A DNA stretch of 54,544 nt from Desulfovibrio sp. Dsv1 (lineage in GTDB: Bacteria > Desulfobacterota > Desulfovibrionia > Desulfovibrionales > Desulfovibrionaceae), in contig APFI01000050.1 in NCBI GenBank assembly GCA_000403945.1, positions 1-54,544 on the forward strand. Reading direction: 5' to 3'. Positions within the stretch are counted from its first letter, which is position 1; each line of letters opens with the position of its first letter. Below are positions 1 through 8,078 of this stretch, one piece after another. Below the pieces are notes generated by a model. The model worked only from the letters and a program-made list of their open reading frames with translations, was not told the DNA's origin and made no database searches. Position numbers and translations under genes: made by a program.

Positions 1-96
1 CTCATGAAATTCGATTACACGATTTTCATGACCTTTTCTGGAATTATGAAATGACTTTTAGTTCCTTGTAAACTGACCTAAATTGAACCGCAAATA

Positions 97-448
97 CCAA
101 TAGTCTTTGCGCCCAAATATCACTGTTAGGTTTTCCGCAGTGAGAAAAAACGGGCGGCGGACGAAATTCTCCGTAAGTTGTGTGAATGGAAGGACGTAAA
201 AATACCCGGGGCCGATGTTGTCCTGATCATATCTGCATGCTGCTCAAATACCTCCTGAGATGAACGTGCCGAATTTTATGGGCTACCTGAAGAGTAAAGG
301 CAGCCCGGTGCTGTATGGGCCATTCGGCGACCTGAAGTTTGAATATTGCAATAGGGAATTTTGGCGCCGTGGGCGGTACGTGGATACAGTGGGCAAGAAG
401 AAGGCAGAAATTCAAAAATACATGCAAGTAATCTATACCGCGCGGTAG
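97..448 (+). pseudogene. IS200/IS605-type Y1 transposase (TnpA) remnant
   Basis: Three reading frames together read as an IS200-type TnpA. The first gives IVFAPKYH, then a TAG stop at 127-129, then EILRKLCEWKDV. A second frame gives DHICMLL near 226, in the position of the family's metal-binding HxH. The third, open at 236-448, gives QIPPEMNVPNFMGYLK, GDLKFEYCNREFW and YVDTVGKKKAEIQKY, the usual C-terminal region including the Tyr-bearing helix. One in-frame stop and at least two frame changes mean it is dead. It sits just upstream of the pilus genes, so it may mark an old rearrangement at the left edge of this region. The family assignment is from motif recognition only. Confidence 0.75.
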
Positions 449-454
449 ATTGCC

Positions 455-883
455 ATGAAAGCCCTCGCCGTGCTCGCCTTTCTTCTTGGAGTGCTCGCCC
501 TGCTGCCGCATACGGCGAACATCTTCCAGGAGGACTCCTCATACCAGGCCGTGGCGGTCAACTATGCCGTCTACCGCAATGAGGTCTTCCGCTACGTCTA
601 TGAGCACCGGGGGCTTTCCGGCGATATCCCCCTTGCGTCCCTGAACATGCCCGAAAGCTGGCGCGCGCTGCGCGCATGGCGCGCCCGTGTGGATGCGGGC
701 CGCTGCTACGTCTATGGCGAAGCATCTCCGCAGGAGATCGCCGCCGTGCGTCGGCTTTTCCAGGGCAGTTTCGCCCTGGGCATGGCTGATTCCGGCCGTC
801 TGGTTCCGGTGCTCGGCAATGTCATAGCCGTGCCGGGCTTCATCCCCAACGGTTATCTGGTCAGTGTAACGGAGGTGGACTGA
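455..883 (+). CDS. PilM-like thin-pilus biogenesis protein
   Basis: A 142-residue protein with an N-terminal hydrophobic stretch (residues 3-18) that is a signal peptide or membrane anchor, then a soluble domain. Size, layout and position immediately before a PilV-like gene match the small PilM proteins of IncI-type conjugative thin-pilus operons, which help make the type IV pilus used to stabilise mating pairs in liquid. No catalytic motif is visible. The stop overlaps the start of the next gene (TGATG), so the two are translationally coupled. The ribosome-binding site is weak. The name rests on context and general similarity, so it is a moderate call. Confidence 0.55.
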   Translation: MKALAVLAFLLGVLALLPHTANIFQEDSSYQAVAVNYAVYRNEVFRYVYEHRGLSGDIPLASLNMPESWRALRAWRARVDAGRCYVYGEASPQEIAAVRRLFQGSFALGMADSGRLVPVLGNVIAVPGFIPNGYLVSVTEVD

Positions 884-2025
884 TGCATCTGCTCGGCACA
901 ATCGGCGCGATTATTGTCCTGATCATCATGATGCCGGGATTTCTCGGCTGGTGGGAAAGCGGCCATACGGCCACGCAACAGCGCATAGTGGCCAATCACA
1001 TGACGGCGGTGACGCGGGCGGCCCGGCAATATGTGAACCGGCATCAGGATACCTTGCTGACGCAGGCCTCGGCCAGCGCCGGGCCGTCCGTCAGCATCGC
1101 GGAACTGATCAATGAGGGCTTTCTCAGCGAAGGCTTTCATCCGCGCAACGCCTGGCTGCAAGAGTATCAGATCCATGTCCGACAACCACAGACCGGGACG
1201 CTGCAAGCCATTGTCCTGACCACGGGCGGGCGGAACAACGAGACGGACAAATTTCGAAACGTGACGGTGCCCGGAGCCGCCGCCCTGGTGGGCGGATCCG
1301 GTGGTTATGTTCCGTCCGGGGTGCTGCCCGGACAGACGGAAAATATGCTGCAAGGAGCCGGTAACGGCTGGATTCTTGATCTGGGATCCGTAGGCATAGC
1401 TTCACCTGGTTCCGGCCACCTGGGCGCGGTGTCGTCCTATGACTCATCCGCGCTTGGCCAGGATTTTCTCTATCGGGTGGCTGTACCCGGCCAGCCGGAG
1501 CTGAACGCCATGCAAACGGAGCTGGACATGACGGAGCATGCGATCCGGAATGTCTCGGAACTCCAGTTTGAGGAGAGGGAAATCACGGACGAGTCCTGCG
1601 CCAGCGCCGAAGATCAGGGCAGGGTGTTTCTGGACAGCATCCAGGGCCTCTATCTCTGCCGGAATGGATCTTTGGAAATCATCGGGGACACCGGCAACTC
1701 CGCGCCGCTGAAAAGCGTCACCGTGGCCAAAAACGGGGACCGGATCACAAAGCCGGTCTGCGCTCCCGGCACGGGCACGGCTCCGGCCATTTTCACGGCT
1801 CCCTCCATCGCGGAAGCCGGGCCGGAAGCGCCGCCCCTTACATCTTTCCAGACCTGGGCCACGTCACTGTCTGACACGGAATGGCAGGTCCACATGCGTG
1901 TCCAGACCGGCAGCAAGACGCTGGACGGCGCTGATGGCGACGGCTGGGTGTATCCCGCTGACGACTATGGCCGGATCATGGTGCTGGCTATGTGCATCAA
2001 GCAGCCGGAGACACCAACTCCATAG
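883..2025 (+). CDS. PilV-like minor pilin / adhesin (shufflon N-domain type)
   Basis: A 380-residue protein whose N-terminal 25 residues are a hydrophobic helix (LLGTIGAIIVLIIMMPG), as in type IV prepilins. A soluble region follows with the LNAMQTELDMTEHAIRN stretch typical of the constant domain of PilV shufflon proteins. The C-terminal part (about 230-380) would be the tip or receptor-binding portion. The start is supported by GGAGG about 6 bases upstream and by overlap with the preceding gene. PilV is a tip minor pilin that recognises recipient lipopolysaccharide. No Rci-type recombinase or inverted C-terminal cassettes lie next to it here, so the C-terminus appears fixed. Two cysteine pairs lie in the last third. 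Confidence 0.6.
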   Translation: MHLLGTIGAIIVLIIMMPGFLGWWESGHTATQQRIVANHMTAVTRAARQYVNRHQDTLLTQASASAGPSVSIAELINEGFLSEGFHPRNAWLQEYQIHVRQPQTGTLQAIVLTTGGRNNETDKFRNVTVPGAAALVGGSGGYVPSGVLPGQTENMLQGAGNGWILDLGSVGIASPGSGHLGAVSSYDSSALGQDFLYRVAVPGQPELNAMQTELDMTEHAIRNVSELQFEEREITDESCASAEDQGRVFLDSIQGLYLCRNGSLEIIGDTGNSAPLKSVTVAKNGDRITKPVCAPGTGTAPAIFTAPSIAEAGPEAPPLTSFQTWATSLSDTEWQVHMRVQTGSKTLDGADGDGWVYPADDYGRIMVLAMCIKQPETPTP

Positions 2026-2036
2026 GAGAGAGCATT

Positions 2037-2096
2037 ATGAAGTGGATTCTGATCTGGATGGGATTCCCGGCATTACGGATTTTTTCTTTGGAGTAA
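2037..2096 (+). CDS. possible 19-residue hydrophobic peptide
   Basis: An ATG with GGAGAG 7 bases upstream opens a 19-codon frame (MKWILIWMGFPALRIFSLE) between the PilV-like gene and the transglycosylase gene. It may be a leader peptide or the stub of a lost gene. Only the ribosome-binding site and the hydrophobic content support it. Confidence 0.2.
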   Translation: MKWILIWMGFPALRIFSLE

Positions 2097-2132
2097 AGAA
2101 CCACATAGCTGTTTCTCCAGATAGGTAATGAT

Positions 2133-2696
2133 ATGAAACAATACTGCTCCGCATATACAGAACCTTGCAAGCGCCTGGTCGGAGCCATGCTTTTCTTTTT
2201 GGCGTTGCTCCTTGCCGCTCCGGCCCATGCTGCCGCACTCCATGAGCGCCAGCAGGAATTGGAGCCGCTGTTTGACGCGCCCTGCGTCCGTTACCAGGTG
2301 CCCAAGGTGCTGGCCCTGGCCATCGCCCGTCAGGAGAGCGGCTGCCATCCGTGGATACTCAATATCTCAGGCCGCGACGTGCGGCCGCGCTCCAAGGAAG
2401 AAGCCCTGCGTTATGGCCATTGGGCCATGTGCGCCGGGCGCTCCTTCGACGTGGGCATCATGCAGGTCAACTCGTATTGGATTCGGAAGCACGGCTGGCC
2501 TCTGGAACAGGTCCTGGAGCCTGCCAACAACGTCAAAATAGGCGTCTGGATCCTGGCCCAGGAAATCCAGCGCCACGGCCTCAACTGGAAGGCAGTGGCC
2601 TACTACCATACACCGCTGCACCGTAACCCGGAACGGGGCAGGCAGTATGCCCAACTGGTTCTTGGACATGTGAAGAAGATTCTTGCGGAGAAGTAG
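2133..2696 (+). CDS. VirB1-like lytic transglycosylase
   Basis: A 187-residue exported SLT-fold muramidase. Residues 14-34 form a signal peptide (LVGAMLFFLALLLAAPAHAA). The catalytic Glu lies in ARQESGCHPW (about residue 70), and FDVGIMQVNSYW is the second hallmark of the fold. The C-terminal AVAYYHTPL matches the conserved YN/YH block. VirB1-type enzymes open the peptidoglycan locally so the conjugation channel can be assembled. It lies between the pilus genes and the trb operon on the same strand. Its length is usual for VirB1/TrbN-type proteins. The family is secure; the exact orthologue is not. Confidence 0.85.
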   Translation: MKQYCSAYTEPCKRLVGAMLFFLALLLAAPAHAAALHERQQELEPLFDAPCVRYQVPKVLALAIARQESGCHPWILNISGRDVRPRSKEEALRYGHWAMCAGRSFDVGIMQVNSYWIRKHGWPLEQVLEPANNVKIGVWILAQEIQRHGLNWKAVAYYHTPLHRNPERGRQYAQLVLGHVKKILAEK

Positions 2697-2708
2697 AATG
2701 CTGATGCG

Positions 2709-3032
2709 TTATGCCAGTCCGAGAACGATTTTCATGGACTCGTTGAGGGTGTTCAGGTCGTGCCGGGAGAGTTCACCGAGCTTCCTGCCGAAACGGCGCT
2801 TGTCCGCTGCGCATAGCTGGTCGCATACGGCAACGGATCGCGCACCGGCCGAAGGCATGGCAACAACAAGGGGCGGTCTTGGCCTGGCCGATGTGGACAG
2901 CGGCACGACCACTACAGTGCCCCGTGCACGGTTCAGCGCGTTGACCGTGAGAACGACCGCCGGGCGGCATTTCTGGATCTCCATGCCTTCGGAAGGATCA
3001 AAGTTGACCCACCAGACTTCACCCCTTTGCAT
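2709..3032 (-). CDS. PemK/MazF-family toxin
   Basis: A 107-residue protein with the PemK/MazF hallmarks: RGEVWWVNFDPSEG at the N-terminus, KCRPAVVLT at about 27-35, VVVVPLST in the middle, and the family C-terminal LNTLNESMKIVLGL helix. These toxins are ribosome-independent mRNA endoribonucleases. The ATG at 3032 is chosen because GGAGG lies 7 bases upstream; a GTG five codons earlier would put that site inside the gene. The start overlaps the antitoxin stop by 14 bases. The pair lies on the strand opposite the conjugation genes, between virB1-like and trbE, and probably stabilises the element. Confidence 0.88.
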   Translation of the reverse strand: MQRGEVWWVNFDPSEGMEIQKCRPAVVLTVNALNRARGTVVVVPLSTSARPRPPLVVAMPSAGARSVAVCDQLCAADKRRFGRKLGELSRHDLNTLNESMKIVLGLA

Positions 3033-3279
3033 GGGCTGCCTCCGCACTGTCGGCCATACCTCTGATGCCGTCGCCGATCAGCCCTTCCCGCCATTCGCAC
3101 ATCTCGGCGTTCAAGGTCGCGTCCTGCTCCACATCAAGCGCTATCTGGTAGAGCGGGTCGTCCTCTTCGGGAAGAGCTTCCTGAAGCAGGCTGGTCACAA
3201 AAGCGCTGCGCTGACGAGGCGGTACGGCCTGTTTGAAACGCTCGGCCAGGTCGTCCGGAATATGAAAAAGAAGCTGCAT
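3019..3279 (-). CDS. antitoxin partner of the PemK/MazF toxin
   Basis: An 86-residue protein upstream of and overlapping the toxin gene, the usual antitoxin-first order. The N-terminal half (MQLLFHIPDDLAERF, then PPRQRSAFVTSLLQEAL) looks like a ribbon-helix-helix DNA-binding domain. The acidic C-terminal half (EEDDPLYQIALDVEQDATLN) would wrap the toxin. A strong palindromic operator lies directly upstream, so autorepression by the complex is likely. The assignment rests on gene pairing and domain character; I cannot name a subfamily. Confidence 0.75.
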   Translation of the reverse strand: MQLLFHIPDDLAERFKQAVPPRQRSAFVTSLLQEALPEEDDPLYQIALDVEQDATLNAEMCEWREGLIGDGIRGMADSAEAAHAKG

Positions 3280-3296
3280 GGCTGTTCTCCTTGCTT

Positions 3297-3321
3297 GTTA
3301 TCAATTATGATAACGTTATCA
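3297..3321 (-). promoter_or_regulatory. palindromic operator of the toxin-antitoxin pair
   Basis: Two overlapping palindromes share their middle half-site: GTTATCAATTATGATAAC (3297-3314) and TGATAACGTTATCA (3308-3321, perfect). Together they give three alternating copies of the heptamer TGATAAC/GTTATCA just upstream of the antitoxin start. This is the pattern expected for cooperative binding of a ribbon-helix-helix antitoxin. It lies about 50 bases before the trbE start, so it could also affect trbE. Confidence 0.6.
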
Positions 3322-3371
3322 ATGATGCCTTTCAATCCTTTTTCCGGAATTTCTCCTCTGGGGGTTTCTCA

Positions 3372-5798
3372 ATGCTGAACCTCAAGGATTTCCGCTCCCA
3401 GGCCAGGGGACTGCCCGATTTGCTGACCTATGCGGCCCTGATTGAGCCGGGCATCATACTCCAGAAAGACGGCTCCTTCCTGGCCGCCTGGGAGATTCGC
3501 GGAGAAGACACGGCCAGCGCCACGCCGGATGAACTCGCTTATGTATCGCGGCAGTTCAGCAATGCCGTGGCTCGTCTCGGCACCGGCTGGATGCTCCATG
3601 TGGACGCCTGCCGCACACGGCAGCGGGCATATCCGGATGCTTCCCGCTCTCATTTTCCGGATCCTGTTTCTCAGGCCATCGAGGACGAACGCCGCGCCTT
3701 TTTTGGCGAAGGACTGTGTTACAGCACGGCCACGTTCCTGAGCGTCACGTTTCTGCCCAACTACAATGCGACCAAAATGGCGGGTGCCGCCACGGTGGGC
3801 GTGGAAACCATGTCGGCCCTGGAAAAAGGCCTCAAGACGTTCAAGGATACGCTTCTTGAATTTGAAGACGGATGTTCGGCCGTGCTGCGCATGCCCCGTC
3901 TTCAGGAATATGAGCTGTACGATGACTCAGACAGTCCGTTTTTGCACTCTGACTTGCTGGCCCACCTGCAAGCCTGCATTTCCGGGATACTGCAACCTGT
4001 GCGAGTTCCGGCCGCACCCATGTATCTTGACGGCGTACTTGGCAGCCGTCACCTCGTCGGCGGTCTGATCCCGCGCCTGGAAGACGGTCTGGACAAAATA
4101 CACCTGGCCGTCCTTTCGATAGACGGCCTGCCGCAAGAATCCTGGCCCGCCATGTTCGCGGCTCTGGATTCCATGCCCTTTGAGCTGCGCTATTCCACGC
4201 GCTTCATCTGTTTGGACCAGTATGACGCCGAAAGGGAAATCACAACCTACGTCAAGGGCTGGAATCAGCGCGTTGTGGGCTTTCTGGACCAGTTCATCAA
4301 TAATCCCAACGCCAGGGTCAACCGCGACGCCCTACGCATGCGCGAAGACGCGGAAGAAGCCAGGCTCGAAGTGCAATCCGGCCATGTGGGCGCGGGCTAC
4401 CTGTCCTCCACCATCATCCTCATGGATGAGGATGTGGAAGCGCTTCAGGACAACGCCCGCGAACTGCGTCGGACGATCCAGACCCAGGGCTTCGGCTGTC
4501 GGATTGAGTCCATCAATGCCCTGGAAGCTTGGCTGGGCAGCCTGCCCGGCAACGGCTACGCCAATGTCCGCCGTCCGTTGCTGACCACCCTGAATCTGGC
4601 GGATCTTCTGCCCTTGCAGTCGGTCTGGACCGGCAACCCCTCCTGCCCGTGTCCCTTCTACCCGCCTGATTCCCCGCCTCTGGCGGTCTTTCTGACCGAT
4701 GGCTCCACACCGTTCTGGTTCAACCTCCATGACGGCGATCTGGCCCATACGGCCATTTTCGGGCCTACCGGCTCAGGCAAGTCCACGCTGCTGGCCACCA
4801 TAGCCGCGCAATTCCTGCGCTATGAGCATGGGCGGATTTTCGCCTTTGACAAGGGCAACTCTCTTTTTCCCCTCTGTGACGGTACGGGCGGCGATCACTA
4901 TGAGATCGCCATGGAAGACAGCCTGTGCTTCACGCCCCTTCAGCGCATTGACGAAAGCGCCACGGAAATGGCCTGGGCGGAAAACTGGATCGAAAGCCTG
5001 CTGGAACTACAGGGTATGGTCGTGTTGCCGGCGCATCGTGAGGCTATCCACAATGCGATGGCCGGACTGGCCACACAGCCGGAACACATGCGCACCCTGT
5101 CGCACTACATGGACGCGGTACAGGACATCTCCATCCGGCAGGCGTTGGCCTATTACACGCAACGCGGCGCTATAGGCATGCTGCTGGACGCCAGGACGGA
5201 CAATCTGGGCACGTCGCCTTTCATCGTCTTTGAAATGGAAGAACTGATGAAAAAGGGGGACCGCAACCTGATCCCCGTGCTGACGTATCTCTTTCACCGC
5301 ATTGAGAAGGCTCTGGACGGAAAACCCGCGCTGCTGATTCTGGATGAAGCGTGGGTCATGCTTGGCCATCCGGTCTTCCGCGACAAGATCCGCGAATGGT
5401 TCAAGGTGCTGCGCAAGGCCAACTGCGGCGTGATTCTGGCCACGCAGAACCTTTCCGACGCCAAAAACAGCGGCATTATGGATGTGATCATCACGTCCTG
5501 CCCCACGGTCATTTATCTGCCCAACAGACAGGCCCGTAACGACGACGAGTACGCCTTCTACCGGAGCTGCGGCCTCAATGATCGCCAGATCGGAATTCTG
5601 GTCAACGCCACCCCCAAGCGGGACTACTACATGGTCAATCCCTCCGGACGCCGTATCTTTCAGCTCGGTTTGGGGCCGGTGGCGCTGTCTTTCACCGGCG
5701 TTTCCGACAAGGAAGGCATTGCACGGATCAAGGCACTTAAACAGCTATATGGCAAAGACTGGCCCCGGATTTGGCTCAAAGAACGCAATGCCGCCTAA
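3372..5798 (+). CDS. trbE: TrbE/VirB4-family conjugation ATPase
   Basis: An 808-residue cytoplasmic ATPase that energises assembly of the type IV secretion channel. The N-terminal domain (LKDFRSQARGLPDLLTYA, then DGSFLAAWEIRG) is typical of TrbE. The Walker A motif GPTGSGKST is near residue 464 and Walker B LLILDEAW near 654, followed by an ATQNLSDA sensor block. The ATG at 3372 is preferred because a G-rich Shine-Dalgarno (TGGGGG) precedes it and the homology begins there; an upstream TTG at 3291 would run through the toxin-antitoxin operator. The usual trbB-trbC-trbD genes are not upstream in this window. It is followed after 16 bases by trbJ. Confidence 0.92.
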   Translation: MLNLKDFRSQARGLPDLLTYAALIEPGIILQKDGSFLAAWEIRGEDTASATPDELAYVSRQFSNAVARLGTGWMLHVDACRTRQRAYPDASRSHFPDPVSQAIEDERRAFFGEGLCYSTATFLSVTFLPNYNATKMAGAATVGVETMSALEKGLKTFKDTLLEFEDGCSAVLRMPRLQEYELYDDSDSPFLHSDLLAHLQACISGILQPVRVPAAPMYLDGVLGSRHLVGGLIPRLEDGLDKIHLAVLSIDGLPQESWPAMFAALDSMPFELRYSTRFICLDQYDAEREITTYVKGWNQRVVGFLDQFINNPNARVNRDALRMREDAEEARLEVQSGHVGAGYLSSTIILMDEDVEALQDNARELRRTIQTQGFGCRIESINALEAWLGSLPGNGYANVRRPLLTTLNLADLLPLQSVWTGNPSCPCPFYPPDSPPLAVFLTDGSTPFWFNLHDGDLAHTAIFGPTGSGKSTLLATIAAQFLRYEHGRIFAFDKGNSLFPLCDGTGGDHYEIAMEDSLCFTPLQRIDESATEMAWAENWIESLLELQGMVVLPAHREAIHNAMAGLATQPEHMRTLSHYMDAVQDISIRQALAYYTQRGAIGMLLDARTDNLGTSPFIVFEMEELMKKGDRNLIPVLTYLFHRIEKALDGKPALLILDEAWVMLGHPVFRDKIREWFKVLRKANCGVILATQNLSDAKNSGIMDVIITSCPTVIYLPNRQARNDDEYAFYRSCGLNDRQIGILVNATPKRDYYMVNPSGRRIFQLGLGPVALSFTGVSDKEGIARIKALKQLYGKDWPRIWLKERNAA

Positions 5799-5814
5799 CT
5801 CCAAGGAGAAAAAT

Positions 5815-6609
5815 ATGCGCATGTCATTGCCTCTGATTTTCCTTTTGGCTTTCTGTATTCCCATGAATGTCCACGCCAAGGTTGTGTACTGCACAAATTG
5901 CAGCAACAGGGTGACGCAGGCCATTGAGAAGGCCACCGGGCTTGAACAGCTCAAAACACTGATGAAGGAGTATGACGAAGCCATCCAGCAAACAGCCGCT
6001 CAACTCCAGATGGTGCAGCAGAATATCGAGCAATATACCAATATGGTGCAGAACACCGTCATGTTGCCCGCGAACATGATCCGGAAGATTTCCAACGAGC
6101 TTTCCAGAGTCGGCAGGATCACCAGCGCCCTGAACACCATGCGCAATGACGTTATGGGGCTGGGGAACGTCTTTGACGGCCTTTATCAGACTCAGGCCGA
6201 ACTGAAGAATCTGGCCAACATGCCTCGGAGCATGCTGAGTCAGGGCGGCATGACCTACCGCACCAGCTGGGACAATTGGAGCCGCCGGGTGGACGATTCC
6301 ACCAGGGCGACTTTCCAGCTTTCCGGAAGCCAGCTCAAGGAGCTGGAGGAGTCCGGTGAACTGGAAGCCTACATGAATGAATTGCTGTCCACCCCGGACG
6401 GCCAGCAGAAGGCGCTCATGGCTGGCAATCAGCTTGCCGCCCTGCAAATACAGGAGGCTCGTCAGCTCCGTGAACTCATTGCCACAAAGGTTCAGTCGGA
6501 TCTGGCGAGCCAGGATAAGGCTGAGAAGGAAAGTCAGATGGGACAGGAACGCGAGAGATACATGCTCAAAGCAAGATTGGGCACAAATTCACGTTCTGAT
6601 CCGTTTTAA
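5815..6609 (+). CDS. trbJ: TrbJ-family conjugal transfer protein (VirB5-like)
   Basis: A 264-residue exported protein. Residues 1-20 are a signal peptide (MSLPLIFLLAFCIPMNVHA), followed by a CTNCSN motif seen in TrbJ proteins and long amphipathic helices (EYDEAIQQTAAQLQMVQQNI). TrbJ is a VirB5-like periplasmic or pilus-associated component of P-type systems. The ATG at 5815 has AAGGAG 7 bases upstream and follows trbE by 16 bases. The C-terminal 60 residues are strongly helical and charged. The gene ends against the opposite-strand small gene, so the classical trbJ-trbK-trbL order is broken here by an inverted gene. Confidence 0.88.
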   Translation: MRMSLPLIFLLAFCIPMNVHAKVVYCTNCSNRVTQAIEKATGLEQLKTLMKEYDEAIQQTAAQLQMVQQNIEQYTNMVQNTVMLPANMIRKISNELSRVGRITSALNTMRNDVMGLGNVFDGLYQTQAELKNLANMPRSMLSQGGMTYRTSWDNWSRRVDDSTRATFQLSGSQLKELEESGELEAYMNELLSTPDGQQKALMAGNQLAALQIQEARQLRELIATKVQSDLASQDKAEKESQMGQERERYMLKARLGTNSRSDPF

Positions 6610-6950
6610 TCTATGCCACAGAGTTTTCTTACATCTTCCTTTTTGAGGTTGGTGTCACGTGTCACGAGTTTATAATCCTCTTTGTCTCCAATTGCTTTTG
6701 TAATTGTTATGATATCAGTATCTTTTTTTTCGACATAAGAAGGAACATTTGAATGATCTATAAACAGCTCAACCTTGCTATTTGTTTTGGAATTTATTTT
6801 GTAATCAAGCCCAAAAAATTTGTTCTCAGTAATTCTAAAAAGAACTGATGGTGTTTCTTGAGATTGCCACCAACCATAGATATCAAATGCAAGGGACTTA
6901 GAGGGCAGAAAAATGCAAAACAGAAAAATTATGAAAACAGCTTTCTTCAT
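6606..6950 (-). CDS. small exported protein, inverted, in the trbK position
   Basis: A 114-residue protein with a clear signal peptide (KKAVFIIFLFCIFLPSKSLA) and a small, probably beta-rich mature domain (YGWWQSQETPSVLFRITENK). The ATG at 6950 is chosen because AAGGAG lies 9 bases upstream. It is much more AT-rich than trbE and trbJ. Its 5' end overlaps the trbL 5' end by about 38 bases divergently, and its stop overlaps the end of trbJ. In classical trb operons the entry-exclusion gene trbK lies between trbJ and trbL. An exclusion role is therefore an inference from position, export and base composition; I see no sequence match to TrbK and no lipobox. Confidence 0.7.
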   Translation of the reverse strand: MKKAVFIIFLFCIFLPSKSLAFDIYGWWQSQETPSVLFRITENKFFGLDYKINSKTNSKVELFIDHSNVPSYVEKKDTDIITITKAIGDKEDYKLVTRDTNLKKEDVRKLCGID

Positions 6951-8043
6951 TGGAGTTCTCCTTTTTGTTTTATGCTGCTGTGATAATAGCACTGTTTTTG
7001 CAATGCAAGGTGATACAATAGTATCGGATATTGTTGCAAAATTTCATAATGAACTGTCCAAATATGAATCCGTCATGCTCAAGTATGCCAAGGTTCTCTT
7101 CTATTGGTGCGCTGTTCTTGAAGTTGCCTGGCTTGGCATAAAAATGGCTCTCGACACTTCTGAGATACGCGAAACAATCAAAAACTTCTGCTTTGTGCTA
7201 CTTGCCGCCGGATTTTTCCTCGCGGTCATCAACAACTATCACATATGGGCTTGGAACGTCATCAACGGCCTAAAGGCAATTGCTGGAGAGGCAACGACCA
7301 TTGTTGATGCTTCTGATAGACCATTTACAGTTGGGCTTAAATTGGCACAAGATGTTTTTGAAATGGGAGGGTTTAATCCTGTAAATCTTATAGTGTATGT
7401 TTTGGCCGGAATGGCAATCTTGTTCTGTTTTGCCCTCATTACTCTGCAAATTATTCTTATCAAATGTGAATGTATAGTGGCCATGTGCGCGTCGTCCATA
7501 CTTCTTGGCCTTGGCGCGGCATCATTTTTTCGGGATTACGCCATCAATGCCCTGCGCTATGTCTTTGCCGTGGCCTTCAAGCTCATGGTCATGCAGCTCG
7601 TCATGGGCGTTGGCATCAACTTCATACAACAGCTTAAAATTTCGAAAGACATGGGCTGGGACCAGATCGGCCTCACCATCTGCTTCTGCGTCATCTTCTA
7701 CTGCCTTGTCAAGCAACTCCCGGACACGGTAGCGGGTATCATCCAGGGCTCGCACGTCAGCTCCGGCCAGGCGTTGACATCCACGGTCATGGCTATTGGC
7801 GCGGGCATGATGGGCGCGGGCATGGCAGCCGGTTCCGGCATGGCCAACATTGGCAGAGCCGCCCAGGCCGCAAAGGCCCAGGGCGCGGAAGGCGTGGGCG
7901 GCATGATCAAGGGCACGGCCAGCAATCTCTGGAATGCCACGCGGGAGGCCAGCCACAACAAGGGACAACGCAATAATACAGTTGCTTCGTCACTGCGGGA
8001 ACGGATCGAAGCCGCCCGCATCAACAGGGACGGGAAGGATTAA
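6913..8043 (+). CDS. trbL: TrbL/VirB6-family inner-membrane channel protein
   Basis: A 376-residue polytopic membrane protein. A signal-like N-terminus (MKTAFFIGVLLFVLCCC) is followed by at least five hydrophobic segments between about 60 and 270, then an Ala/Gly-rich tail (MAIGAGMMGAGMAAGSGM) and a hydrophilic charged end, the TrbL layout. TrbL is the VirB6-like channel subunit of the inner-membrane complex. The first ~190 codons (to about 7480) are visibly AT-rich, while the rest matches the GC-rich operon, suggesting a recombination boundary inside the gene. The ATG at 6913 has a purine-rich AGAGGG upstream; an ATG six codons later is possible. Its last codons and stop are duplicated in degenerate form at 9643. 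Confidence 0.9.
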   Translation: MQNRKIMKTAFFIGVLLFVLCCCDNSTVFAMQGDTIVSDIVAKFHNELSKYESVMLKYAKVLFYWCAVLEVAWLGIKMALDTSEIRETIKNFCFVLLAAGFFLAVINNYHIWAWNVINGLKAIAGEATTIVDASDRPFTVGLKLAQDVFEMGGFNPVNLIVYVLAGMAILFCFALITLQIILIKCECIVAMCASSILLGLGAASFFRDYAINALRYVFAVAFKLMVMQLVMGVGINFIQQLKISKDMGWDQIGLTICFCVIFYCLVKQLPDTVAGIIQGSHVSSGQALTSTVMAIGAGMMGAGMAAGSGMANIGRAAQAAKAQGAEGVGGMIKGTASNLWNATREASHNKGQRNNTVASSLRERIEAARINRDGKD

Positions 8044-8078
8044 CGCCATGAGCAAGAAAGATGGATTAAGGAATTGTT
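8031..8078 (+). repeat. cargo-slot direct repeat, copy 1
   Basis: This segment spans the trbL stop and the first codons of the next gene and recurs at 9643-9691. The shared core reads GGATTAAC, two to three bases, CCATGA, then AAGAAAGATGGATTAAGGA and TTGTT. It marks the left boundary of the first cargo module between trbL and trbF. Confidence 0.8.

Noticed and set aside
883..2025. Shufflon inversion sites in the PilV-like gene
   Set aside because: No repeated 19-base sfx-like sequences or alternative C-terminal segments were found.
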